Assembly (NCBI GenBank): GCA_905160935.1
Contig: CAJHZI010000294.1
Location: 599,501 to 663,500, forward strand
Origin: Enchytraeus crypticus
Taxonomy: Eukaryota; Annelida; Clitellata; Enchytraeida; Enchytraeidae
DNA: 64,000 bases
Direction: 5' to 3'
Of the stretch, positions 1 to 10,633 are shown piece after piece (the stretch's first letter is position 1; each line of letters opens with the position of its first letter). Under the pieces are notes generated by a model that worked only from the letters and a program-made list of their open reading frames with translations, was not told where the DNA came from and searched no databases. The translations under genes and the position numbers were made by a program.

Positions 1-302
1 AATTCCTGTTGAACACAGAATCAATATCTACTTCTTGACTCTCTTTGAACGTTCTAGCATCTAGCTGTCGCTGCTGCCTCGCCTTCTCCCGCAGCTCATT
101 CACTTTAGATCTCTGCTCCATCTCAACGACTCTCTGGATTTGTTATCCGTTCAATAGTATTGTCATCATATTAACAGTTTACTCACTAATAAACAGTTTA
201 TTGATTAATAATCCTCAGCATTTAAAGATTTGCTTCAAATAGTAATGGTGTCAACATTTATTACTTGATATTCTATCTATCCATTAAATTTGTTAACCAA
301 TT

Positions 303-470
303 ACTATCATCATCATCTTCATCATCATCACAATCCCAGTTTAACCAAGGTCGGGATACGAATAGACTTTCTCCAGTCCTCTCTGTCCCCCATCATATCA
401 TCAATCAATCCCCTTTTTAACTCAATCAGTCAATCCCTTATCCATTCGTTTAAGTTTGACTAACTCCACT
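303..470 (+). repeat. Partial copy of interspersed repeat family C
   Basis: A (CAT)n stretch is followed by sequence like CCCAGTTTAACCAAGGTCGG, also found near 20450 and 25555. It is a diverged, 3'-truncated member of a family whose fuller copies end with a block about Cys-less 'gtcgccttctacgacacg' and a short (ACACGGGG) end. The origin of the family is unknown to me; it is probably a SINE. Confidence 0.6.
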
Positions 471-1860
471 ATAATTTTAAATATAAACTTCATATATAAT
501 TAATCTGGAAATTAATCAACAATGAAAAACATGCAGTGTATAGAAACAATCTGTGGTGTTCGCTACCAAGTTGTCACGAATTATGGCATTAAGATATTTT
601 TGGTGACACTTAGATGCTGTAAATCTTATTTAAGTGATTTAAGATCATACTAGCCTTAGGTTGTCATTATCAAACTGCAGTAGCCTATTCATAACAAGGA
701 CCTAAGCCTATACAGCAAGGTAAATTGAATAGGGGTGATTTAGTCAATTACAGTACCACTACAATCAATGATAGCATCTCATATTTGAAAGTAAAATTAC
801 ATTTACATGAGCTTTCATAGTCTAAGTCATTTCTGTTTATAATTTAAATTATTCTACTAATATTCTGAATTTTGAACAGATTAACCATTCTTCATATTAC
901 ATCAAATTCCCTGACTTTTTCAGCATGCCTAGAAATTTTTAATGCCACATCAGCATCAACTTCAATCTTGGACAACAATGTCAGCTCTAGATAATTTTCA
1001 AACATTATACACATAGTCATTTATTATTATTTGTTAAACTTTTGAAGGTTTTCACGTGTTGTCATTTATTTATGATTACTTTCTGTTCAATATCAACATA
1101 GCCTGAACAATTTTTCAACTGTGTGCATAATATAGATTTTTGAATTTCACATGAAGTCAAATTTGCCCAAATTAGGCTTTCGCAGACTTTGCCTAACCAT
1201 TTTAAAATGCCCTGACTATTTTAGGTAATCCAGAAGAGTGGTCACCCTACTTGAAAGTGAATATTGCTTGGCCTATAGACTTCGAATAAACTAACAATTA
1301 CTGACTGCTCAATCAGATTTCGAGTTTTCCATAATTTTGGAAGTAGTCAGAAAAATAGCAGCACGGTATACGATGTCAGTTAAAGTTTCCAAATTTCATA
1401 TCAGTCAATCAAAAGCATTTATGTTCAGAGGGTTCGAATTTAGGGTAAGCTGATCAAAAAGTGAAATCTTGGACGTTAACAAGTCCGGTAAATTAATTAT
1501 AAACTGCCTAAGCAGCCTATCGATAAAGCCTGCGCCATTAAACGTAACAAATATGATTATGGACTATCATTTCAGTTTAATATGTATTAGTACTTTCAAA
1601 AAATTTTTGAATTAAGCAAATATCCTAGAATAAGCGACATCTCCACATATAGAAATTATCTAGAAAATATCCATGCATGTCAATGCTTACGGTAAAACGC
1701 AGGCTAATGCCCTACATTACAACATTCATACTTGTATATTCGGTATCGCGCATTTAACTGTGTGTTAACGCATAGTTTTAATAACAAACTCCTAATTTAG
1801 TTAAATTTATTTATTATTTGGATTGTAAACTTTTTACATTTGTTTTTATTCCAGAAAGGG
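471..1860. other. Non-coding AT-rich stretch
   Basis: No open frame with recognisable protein content, no tandem repeat and no clear transposon end are visible here. Only chance short ORFs occur, and the bases at 1-302 look the same. Confidence 0.5.
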
Positions 1861-2067
1861 CAACAACAAGTTATGAAGCACGGACCTCATAGAGCTTGGC
1901 TTACCAGTTCCCACAAAGGCTAAATTTTTTTGAGATTACTCGCCAATCGACGATTGGTTAAAAGTGCTCCGAACCCCATAGAATAAAGAATTATTCTATC
2001 TTTATCTGAACCGGTTCATAGATCCGGTTCGAATTCATAGATCTTCAAAAATCACAAGACGGTCTCC

Positions 2068-2657
2068 ACCATAGAATAAAGAAAAACTATAGAAGTGTCA
2101 AAGGCAATCTCAACCATTGTAAACATTGAGTTCAAGAATTGCACAGATGCCAACAACTAATTTGATAGCCGGAGGTAAACAATATCAGCTGATCGTTATT
2201 TAAAGGCATAAAATAATGTAGTTTTTGAACATTTTAAAATCTTTTGAACGATAATGAAACACTTTAGGAGCACATTTATCGTCACATCTATCCAACATAT
2301 GGTTATGATAAAAAAAAATTTGAAACGAATTCCTATTAATTGGATGTATATTTTTATAATACAAAATGCAAACAAATTCTATTTCAAATCTCTTAAAGGA
2401 CATTCCCCCGTTCTTTAGTTTCTGGATTTCTGGAATTTGTATACCAAAATGCGCAACAATACATCATCTTAAAACCGTTTAGAGACCGAATATCAAGAAA
2501 TAAATCTGAAAATACAGAAATTGCTATTAAATACACATATGTCAAAGGGGCTTTGTTTAACCTTTCGATTAAGTGGAGAATGCTGGAAATCAAGTCGCTC
2601 TTGTTTTAAAACTGGTATCGCTGAAACAACAGTCATGCCATATCTACCTATTTTAAA
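2068..2657 (-). repeat. Inverted copy of a ~590 bp dispersed repeat (partner at 13561-14126)
   Basis: The minus strand encodes short frames with words such as FVCILYYKNIH and NRNSFQI. These recur on the plus strand at 13571-13993. DNA similarity extends from CCATAGAATAAAG near 2072 to TCATGCCATATCTACCT near 2655. The protein is unrecognised. Stops interrupt the first copy, so it is a repeat or a decayed gene fragment. Confidence 0.7.
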
Positions 2658-2841
2658 GATCTTTGGTCTCCACAATCGGATCATAGAGCATACCATTATC
2701 AACCAGTTTAGTTTCTTAAAGCACAGTCCTATATAGGCCCTATGTCGCCAATTTTCTTTAGCCAATGGCTTAATGTTAACCGATCGAACCGATTTACTAT
2801 ATATTGAGCCAGCTTTATCTGTCTGTCTTCAGACATACATA

Positions 2842-3809
2842 CAGGCTGCGCATTAAAAAATATCCCCCTAGCACAATTACGATAGCGTAGCCAATTATTG
2901 ATATTTCGCCTTGAAATTTTAAGGTTCTCTTGTGGAGGAATTTAGCCACAAGCTGACTAAATTTTGTACAAATATTTTTAAAGGAACCAGAGTTATTCAA
3001 GTTTTGCGAAAAAAATGATTTTTTTTTCATTTAACACGCAAAGTAAAACGTCAGTTAGAATCAATTCCTTTTGGAAAATGTACTGGTCCGGAAAAGGGCT
3101 GTTAGATGATGACGCCTCTGATATTGTGCTACAATGTATTACACTAACACTATTCTGCCGAAACTGATTGAAGACTGCAACACGTTAAAGCCAAACGATT
3201 TCATTTTTCAACAGGACGGCGCGCCGGCTCACACTTCACGTCTTGCGCAATACTTTCTTGTAGAATATAACCCAGATTTCATAAAAATGGATGATTGGCC
3301 TCCTAATTCTCCATATTATAATCCACTTGATTTTTTTGTCTGGGGAACCATGTTAGAAAATTATCGTGCTTTCAAGCCCAAACCCAGAAACACAATGGAA
3401 TTAAAGGCTGTTCTTCAAAAGATCTGGAAAGACCTACCACTACAGTACATTGATAGCGCAATTTTATCTGTAAGAAAAGAATTCTGGCCGGCATTAAAGC
3501 CCAGGGCGTTCATTTCGAGACACATTGTAGCCCAAAATCAAAGTCGTCATCATCTAATGGCCTTTTTTTAGGGCCAGCACATTTTCAAAAAGGAATTCTA
3601 ATTGACGTTTGCGTTGCTTGTTAAATGAAAAGATGAATTTTTCGCAAAACTTGGGTAACTCCGGTTCCATTAAAAATATTTTTACAAAATTTGGTCATCT
3701 GGTGTCTAAATTCCTCCACAATAGAACCTTAAAATTTCAAGGCGAAATATCAATAATTGGCTACGCTATCGTAATTGTGCTAAGGGGATACTTTTTAATG
3801 CGCATCCTG
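2842..3809 (+). mobile_element. Mariner/Tc1-like element with ~270 bp inverted repeats
   Basis: The element starts CAGGCTGCGCATTAAAAA and its inverted copy ends at 3809. TA dinucleotides at 2840-2841 and 3810-3811 are the expected target duplication. The arms, about 2842-3115 and 3541-3809, are unusually long for a mariner, and between them lies only the 3' half of a transposase. The left arm was probably made by inverted duplication of the transposase 3' end, giving a foldback-type derivative. Confidence 0.85.
3134..3571 (+). pseudogene. Mariner/Tc1-like transposase C-terminal fragment
   Basis: 145 codons match the catalytic C-terminal half of an IS630/Tc1/mariner DDE transposase. The second catalytic aspartate is in FQQDGAPAH, and the family motif WPPNSPxYNPLDFFVWG follows. 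The expected third catalytic aspartate, in SPDYNPLD, is a tyrosine here (SPYYNPLD), which should abolish cleavage. The N-terminal DNA-binding half is absent. A second, also broken copy lies at 51409-51868, where the aspartate is kept but a stop follows at once. The fragment is not expected to be active. Confidence 0.85.
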
Positions 3810-3811
3810 TA

Positions 3812-4240
3812 TACTTTTACTTCAGACAGACAAACGTCTGTCTGTCTAAAGTAAAAGTCTGTCTTTCTAAGGAGCGTTGATCACGATTCATATTTATAAT
3901 TTCTCAATAATTACGCTAATTACAGCTCTCTCATTTGATCCTTCTCAAATTGAATTCATGTAGGCCTACCTAGAATATATAATGAAAGTTTATAACAGAG
4001 TCAAAACGCTAATTACGGCTCTTTCATTTGTCTTTGTCAATTAACTTAAATTCACATAGCCTGCCCAAATTTCGGTGGCCTACCCAGTAGGTCTATATAA
4101 TGAAAGTTTACAATATGTTTTAACAGCCAACGTCATAGGATTCATATAACTAATAGCAATTAACTCTATCATTTATTCGAAGTACGAACGCCATCAAAAT
4201 AAATTCATATGATCAGTATTTCTAGATTAGTGCACTGTCT
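3812..4240. other. Spacer with a weak internal duplication
   Basis: No gene is visible. Words such as GCTAATTAC, CTCTTTCATTTG and AATGAAAGTTTA occur twice about 100 bp apart, suggesting an old local duplication. Confidence 0.4.
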
Positions 4241-4242
4241 AT

Positions 4243-4740
4243 ACTGGCAGGTCCATGCATGGCTTATAACGCCTCCACTCTTTTCTGTCTTTCGCTTTCA
4301 TCTTCATGTCCACATATGTTAAAGTAAACACCCATTATAGTGAAATGATCAACTACAGTATGTCGATATCTATCACTTTTAGTACCGCATGTTTAATACG
4401 CTAATCAATTTAGACCATTTTTCTAATAACCAGTCCAGTGCATGTCTGAGATTTTACTCTCAGATCAGCGCGGCTGGGATTCGAACCCACGAGGGTTCAA
4501 TTCACCTCAGGATCTGTCATTTAAACTTCATGACGTTACCCCTACGCTATTGAGACATTGAAGTATATGGTAGTGAATCTTATGATATGAAAGTGGAGCT
4601 TTAATTCATCTAACATTCCTAATTTCGGCCTGCCTCGGCCTCTATTTTTTTCATTGTGCCTTCCATGACCAAGCACTTTCAGAAGACCTATAAAGATCTC
4701 TGTTCCTTGCTCTAAGCTGCGGTCGTATGCATGTATGTAC
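4243..4740 (-). mobile_element. LINE-D 3' fragment interrupted by a SINE
   Basis: The minus strand contains GRGRPKLGMLDELK at about 4565-4680 and the tail region matching 'gcgttataccatggacctgcc' at 4243-4320. Both are the 3' end of the LINE family seen at 21585-22510 and 28570-29375. Between them lies a tRNA-like SINE at 4325-4562, so the SINE inserted into an older LINE fragment. Confidence 0.6.
4325..4562 (-). repeat. tRNA-derived SINE, family B
   Basis: Read on the minus strand, a TAGCGTAGGGGTAACG box-A-like block is followed by GGGTTCGAATCCCAGCC, a good RNA polymerase III box B, then a unique body of about 150 bp. A second copy lies on the plus strand at 33478-33725. The match to tRNA is confined to the promoter half, as expected of a SINE rather than a tRNA gene. 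Confidence 0.8.
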
Positions 4741-4835
4741 ATTGCCCTATTATTATTATTGTTATTAATATTATTATTATCATCATTATTTTTTTTATCA
4801 TTATTATTATTATTATTTTTTTTTAAATGCCCTGG
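4741..4835. repeat. ATT-rich microsatellite
   Basis: (TTA/ATT)n tracts abut the 3' end of the LINE at 4820-6149. They may be its 3' tail repeat. Confidence 0.6.
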
Positions 4836-6147
4836 GCTGTAAAGGGCCCTGGGCTAAAAAAATAAGATAAAAGAGCCTTTATTTAATTAAAAGTTTTAAA
4901 AAAGCGATTAAAATAATTCCTCTGCACTCTGGGAAGCCGCTTTAGCCAAAGTGCCACTGAAGCAGACTGCATTGAATCGCTGGAGAGCAATAGACAGTCG
5001 CTGCCACAGAAAAGATTTTTCGCGCTTATCACCAGTAATGGCGCTGGTCCTCCTGCCTATTTCGTCAATAAAGTCTGATGCGAGAGAGTTGATCGGCCCC
5101 AGGGTCTCAAAGGCAATAGGCATGAAGATATAGTTGCCAGAGATTTCGGCATACTTCAGAGTTTTCCTATTAGCCGCGGCCTCTGCTGCAGCACCAGCAG
5201 CAGCGCAAGAAAGGCCGAGATTACTTACTGAGAAAGTGTCCGTAACAGTGACGTCCCATCTAACACACTTCCCCTCTGCCCATGGAATTTGAGAGACACC
5301 GTCTGGACGTTTACCATCAGTGCGGATCAATCCCAGGGGCTCTTTAATGGCTGGGATATTCGCTCGACTCAGGGCGCCTCAGATCAAGTCGCTTATGAAC
5401 TGATGTCTGCTGATTCTGCCGGCACTACGCTTGCACGACAGGCCGTGAATGCCTAGCGCATTGACTGAGACACCACAAATGCAGTTGTGTGGCTCACATA
5501 AGGTAGTGCCCAGACGAAGACCGGCCGCGACTCTGACTGCTTCGTCGTCCAGACGGAGGCCGCATGATGAGATTGGTAAAGCCTTGATCCAGTCTCCACT
5601 ATGGGGGGCCGACACTGCGAGCAGCCGCGTCTTTTCTTGTGACAAAAGCGGCTTCGCAAGGAGTTCCGTGTGCAAAGCAGTAGTGACCTTTGAGTCCCAA
5701 GCCTTCGTGCTATTAGCCATCATACCGATTGGAGGTTCGGATGTGGACAGAGCAGTCCAAATGCCCTGAATCCTGGATATCTCCAAGTCGGGAATTTGAA
5801 AGAATCCGGAAAGGATTGAATCCTGTAGAACGCCAGTCCACGCGGCTGAAGCCAAAAGGCAGAAGGTGCCAGCGACGAGACAGAGCGTATACCCAATCCT
5901 CCGTAGCATATTGGCAGGCTAGCCTGAATCCATTGAGCTTCGTTAACATTAATATTAACGATGCTACTGAACGACTTTCGCATGATGGAATCATAAGTCT
6001 GCAATGCTGGATGACCCGCACATGGAGAGGCACGCAATATGTATATGAGTTTTGAAGAACCTACACAGCTCCGCAATATCGTTAGAGCGTCGTGTGCGGA
6101 GATGAGCTTCAACCGGCTCGCAGCTCTCTCTAGTTTAGAGCACTGAG

Positions 6148-6149
<2 letters not shown>
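4820..6149 (-). pseudogene. Non-LTR retrotransposon 3' half (family alpha)
   Basis: The minus strand encodes, with frame changes near 5900 and 5350, a reverse-transcriptase C-terminal region. Recognisable blocks are YGGLGIRSV, GKRPDGVSQIPWAEGK (about 5270-5320) and FLWQRLSIALQRFNAVCF near the end. I recall the same blocks from non-LTR elements of molluscs and cnidarians but cannot name the clade. After the stop comes a short 3' UTR with the inverted pair AGGGCCCTTTACAGCCC, which can form a hairpin, then an ATT tail. The same 3' end occurs at 14127-14225 and 57867-58151. The element is 5'-truncated and frameshifted, so dead. Confidence 0.75.
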
Positions 6150-6180
<31 letters not shown>

Positions 6181-6307
6181 TGTTATTATTATTGTTAGTA
6201 TTATGAGTTTTGAGGAACCTACACAGCTCCGCAATATCGTTAGAGCGTCGTGTGCGGAGATGAGCTTCAACCGGCTCGCAGCTCTCTCTAGTTTAGAGCA
6301 CTGAGTA
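6049..6307. repeat. ~100 bp direct duplication plus (TTA)n microsatellites
   Basis: A block of about 100 bp containing CCTACACAGCTCCGCAATAT and ending TTTAGAGCACTGAGTAAT occurs at 6049-6149 and again at 6206-6307, nearly identical. Each copy is followed by (TAA/TTA)n, which continues to about 6385. Slippage or unequal exchange at the microsatellite probably duplicated the edge of the LINE. Confidence 0.85.
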
Positions 6308-6328
6308 ATATTATTATTATTATTATTA

Positions 6329-6362
<34 letters not shown>

Positions 6363-6740
6363 GATATTATTATTATTATTATTGACGGTGATCAGCTAGA
6401 TAAGTTGTATATCATCTTCCCGGACGGCCGTTATTCTAATTTTTGAAAACTATTTGATACCCCGTATTTCTAAGAATTGTATATTTATTTTAAAATGTTT
6501 ATTTCTATTAATATTTGTATTTGTCAGTGCATTTGGTATTGAGTTGATGCTGAAATAAACATATAGCTCTCTTTCTCCAAAATTCCCAATAGCTTCTTTT
6601 ATACCGCATCCTTTCGTAAATCCAAGTTGTGATTTAGGGGCTACTTATCATTTCTGTCTTTGATTGAATGCGTTTGTTTACTATTTTTAAAGAGATTTTT
6701 GACGCATGCGAAATTAGTCCTAACATTCCACTGAATTTAC

Positions 6741-7015
6741 GGTGGGATTAGCGCACCTGGTTTAGTTGCGCGTCAATTATCGAAGTTAAGGTGCATCCAC
6801 CTCGGTTAGTACTTTGTGGGTGAACACCCGGGAAGTCCGAGTGTTAGTAAAAGCTTAGGAGGAAAAAATCCCAGGGAAATGAAATGTTATTATTAAATCC
6901 ACGCCGGCTGCAATTGATGTGCCATCAAAAGGCAACGATTACTAATAACCATGGAGAGGATTAGAGAAGGAAGAAATGGGTCTTAAATAAGCATCTGTGC
7001 TTCCTGACCCAGTGT
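6741..7015 (+). repeat. 5S-rRNA-derived SINE (SINE3-like)
   Basis: The first ~115 bp align by eye with eukaryotic 5S rRNA: ATCGAAGTTAAG, GGTTAGTACTTTGTGGGTGA (the internal polymerase III control region) and GAAGTCCGAGTGTT appear in order. The rest, including ACTAATAACCATGGAGAGGA and CTTCCTGACCCAGTG, is a SINE body. A minus-strand copy at 53061-53332 shares both head and body, which shows this is a dispersed family and not a 5S gene. Confidence 0.85.
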
Positions 7016-7389
7016 ATCTATGTAAACATCGTTGATTAACGTTTGTTTAGTTTCTAAAATATATTAATAAAACTTAATATTTCTACAAATTCACACTGGA
7101 ACAGCTTTAATTTAGGGAAATTACATCGACATAAAGCTTTGGAATATATTTTACATAAGATACGCTTGGACTTAAATATATTTGAGAAATAGGAATATTA
7201 TACAATTTTATAAGGACGTTATCAAGTTAGACTTTGTAATCTTTCACCTGTGACAGTGGATTTAATTACTCACTTCATAATGAATGGAAATGCTGCGTTA
7301 AAACTCGTCACGCTTGAGTAGATTCTGACCGTTGAAGCTTACATACCAAATTTAATTGACCCTATCATTGCATCTGCCCAACTATTAGC
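7016..7389. other. Presumed LINE 5' leader
   Basis: AT-rich, with no gene. It lies just upstream of the first LINE frame and may be its 5' UTR. Confidence 0.35.
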
Positions 7390-8133
7390 ATGCCTCCTAA
7401 ACAGCGATCATTAGGGGAGGAAATTGCAGAGGTGGTAAGAAGCAGGGAATTTTCAGAAGAAATGGGTAGGGTCATTGGGCCCATAGTAGCCCAATCTGTC
7501 AAGTCAATGATCTCAGTAATGATGAATGACCTCATGGAGGAAAACAAGAACTTACTATCAGACTAACTCAGCAGAAGAAACTATCAAGCAACTAAAGTAA
7601 ACTATAGCATCTGGTAGTGTCAATACCCCTCACATGAGTGCCTCATATGATGGTCTAACGGCAGAGCCAAGAAGTTGGTCTAGGGTGGTATCAACCACTC
7701 AATCCGATGGGACCAACCGTAGGTGTAAAAACTTAGATCAGCAAAGTGTGCATCCTATCTCGCCAGAAGAGTTCATCCCAGTAATCAAGAAAAAGCCTAG
7801 GAGAACCATCATAGGAAAAAGTACGAAACGGATCTCCAAGTAATACCTCAAAGAATGACGGTCTTTTTGGGGAGACTGACTAAGGAAACTACAACTGAAG
7901 ATGTAACACAATACGTGAAAGATGCCGGAGCAGAGATCATCAATTGCAGAAAACTCTTCAACAAAACGAAAGATGGAAGAGAATTCAGCTCTGCAGCCTT
8001 CATGCTGACATTTGACGCAAAATATGAGAACATTATCTACAACGACAATTCATGGCCAGCTGGCAGCAGTATTCGAGAATGGATCTTCAGCGACAAGTCA
8101 AGAAATGTGCGTCCGACTCTGACACATTTCTAA
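7390..8133 (+). pseudogene. LINE ORF1-like frames
   Basis: The frame at 7390-7566 starts MPPKQRSLGEEIAEVV and is helix-rich. A second frame, 7855-8133, contains MTVFLGRLTKETTTEDVTQY and AAFMLTFDAKYEN and resembles the RNA-binding C-terminal domain of LINE ORF1 proteins. A stop at 7564 and frame changes separate them. It would have coated the LINE RNA. Confidence 0.5.
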
Positions 8134-8964
8134 ATGGCGGCTAACAATTCATATAATAACCTTAATTATGCACATACGATGAATATTAATGATATATTGA
8201 ACCATTCTCCACATTATTTAGATAACTACCATGATTTTACTCTTAATGAGTTTAATAACATCTATAACTCCAGCTGTAATTTAGACTTCAAAATTATTCA
8301 TTTAAATATTCAAAGCCTTAATGCTAAGGTTACTGAATTTGTTGATTTAATCGCAAATCTTTACATTAATTTTGATGTAATTGTATTAACGGAAATTTGG
8401 GTTACTAACGTAAATTTCTTTAACAAAATACTAACTGGCTACGATTTTTATTTTAATTTACCCAGTAATAGTATAGTAGGCGGGGTAGGAATGTTTATTT
8501 AAAAAAAGTTTAATATTACAAGACGATACGATCTTGAATTAGATGATAATGAAAAGTGTACAGTAGAATCGATTTTCTTTGAAATTTTGAAAAACAACAA
8601 GAAATTCATTGTGGGAGGTGTCTGCAGGCATCCCAATCTAGCAATATCTACCCTTAATGAATCATTAGAAAAAACTTTGAGTATAATTTCAAAAAAGATA
8701 AATTACTGCTTCATAGCTGGAGACTTTAATATAGACTTGATAAAATATGAATTTAATTCACATATTGAATCTTACTTGAACATGACCATTAGCAACAATT
8801 TCCTTCCATCCATTCTTACTCCGACCAGAATAACTAACAATTGTACCACGCTAATAATAATATATATTATTATAATTGTCCTAGTGACAAACATAAAATG
8901 TATTGTGGTAATTTGCTACATCAAATATCTGATCATTTACAGAAATACTTACTCCTCAAAATAA
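8134..8964 (+). pseudogene. LINE ORF2 APE-like endonuclease, broken
   Basis: HLNIQSLNAK and VLTEIWV (8290-8400) match the N-terminal and metal-binding motifs of apurinic-type endonucleases of CR1/Jockey LINEs. FIAGDFNID at about 8710-8735 is the GDFN motif. A stop near 8500 and a frame change near 8860 break it. The downstream part continues at 11640 beyond the inserted element. Confidence 0.75.
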
Positions 8965-9938
8965 CATCTGAAAAAATAAAATACGAGCAAAGACCAATGG
9001 TACGTTTATTCACTAACAAGAATAAACATGAGTAGTTATATCTAAGTATGAACTAGAAAAAAATTGACCTTTGACCCCTAAGTGCATTAATGAATCAAGC
9101 GCTGACCTAGTTAATCCGCCCACACACACATGCTTGCTCGTACTAATTAGCCTGAAGTATTAGTGGATGTATGTGTCACGTGATTATAGCACTTAAGTAA
9201 TGTTGGATGTTACTAATGCCCGAGTAGAACGATTGTCATCGTTAAGTACATCATGTGAGATCCAGATGTTACTAATTAGCCCGATGTGAACACTTACTTG
9301 TAAGTGGATGTTACTAATTAGCCCGAAATATCAGTGGAGCAATTTTAAGTAGGTCAAACTAGTTTTTGACAAACTAAATGATTCGTTGTTATTAAGAGGA
9401 GCAGGGGGTTCTCACCAGATGATTCATTTTAAATATAATAAATAGTTTAGCAAACTATTTCATTCTGACTAATTAGGTCAAAGTTACAGAAAAACTGAAC
9501 AAAATGCGAGTTAACTTGCATCAATCATTCGCACAAAAGTTTTCAACTTAATCGTCGTGGCTACCATTCAAATAATTTATTATTTTATAACTTTTGCCTC
9601 TACTGTATTATTATATTGTAATTCTTTTACGAGTTGCAGAACTTGTATAAATAATTTAACTGTCCGAAATAATTTGTCGCCTTTGTAATAATATTTTTAG
9701 TTGGCTTAAACACATCCTCGTTATTTTAAACTAGATAAAAACACATCCTCATAATTATTTTAGTTAATTTAAACCTACCCTCGTAATTTTAAACCTGATA
9801 AAAACACGCCCTCATAATGTTGTACTAGTTAAAAACATGTCCTCATAATAAGCTTAGTTGATTTAAACACACCCTCGTATTTTTAAACTAGATAAAAACA
9901 CGCCCTCATAATTTTATACTAGATAAAAACCCATAATA

Positions 9939-10539
9939 TCATTGGAGCCACTGAATATCATCATCAGAGGCCGAAGGAGCTTGATCCATTGACGAGGCGG
10001 TAGGCTCCGACACATGCGCTCTCTTCCTTTCAACTTCGTTAGGGGTCTCCTCATCCGCAGCTCTCTTTTGTGTTACGGAGCTTTCTCCTTCCGCGACCCT
10101 CGTTTGGGTCTCGGGGCTTTCACCCACAGCTTGAACTAAAGCCTTCTCACACTCCTATTTAGAAAAAGTTAATTGACACTAAAAGTCAGTAAATAAGGGG
10201 GATCTTTATCATATCAATGCAATATGATAACTAACAGTGGAGATAGTCATTAATATATATATCTCAATACAATATAAGGTTATTAATCTATTTAAATCTG
10301 GATACACTATTGATGAATGCAATGGAAATTTACATTTAGAGATGTGAAAAACGGATTAAAATTAACTTGGACCATTAAATATCAACCATGAATAATATAA
10401 TAAAGGTTTAACGTTTGCTTCCTCTACTATGTAGGATAAATACTGCATAAAATATTTTCTAAATATATTCGTAACGATTGAGAACAGTCATAAACTCTTC
10501 AAAAGCAGCCACGTCATCAGCAGACAGATACGTAGACAT
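9939..10539 (-). CDS. Small two-exon gene inside the palindromic element
   Basis: A TATAAAAA box (10633-10626, minus strand) precedes an ATG at 10539 by about 90 nt. The first frame starts MSTYLSADDVAAFEEFMTVL and stops at 10459. The second exon candidate follows a polypyrimidine-AG acceptor (TTTTTCTAAATAG) and runs 10154-9939. It is 71 codons, hydrophilic, with a basic nuclear-signal-like VERKRAH and an acidic end SASDDDIQWLQ. The donor is not clear, so the join is inferred. The protein is unrecognised. Basic plus acidic segments could suit a small nuclear regulator, but that is speculation. Confidence 0.45.
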
Positions 10540-10625
10540 AATGCTAAGTTAGTTTCACTACTACTGTAGATAAAGAATCTCTGGAAGGTAACTTTGCGAA
10601 TGACCTCTACTTACAATGTTTGTGG

Positions 10626-10633
10626 TTTTTATA
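10626..10633 (-). promoter_or_regulatory. TATA box of the small element gene
   Basis: TATAAAAA on the minus strand, in the context CTCTATAAAAACC, lies 87-94 nt upstream of the ATG at 10539. This spacing fits transcription starting about 30 nt downstream. Confidence 0.5.

Noticed and set aside
4908..5909. Several overlapping ORFs on both strands as separate genes
   Set aside because: Only the minus-strand frames have retrotransposon protein blocks. The plus-strand frames are shadows.
6741..6860. Functional 5S rRNA gene
   Set aside because: Too many differences from 5S, and the flanking body is repeated at 53061-53332, as in a SINE.
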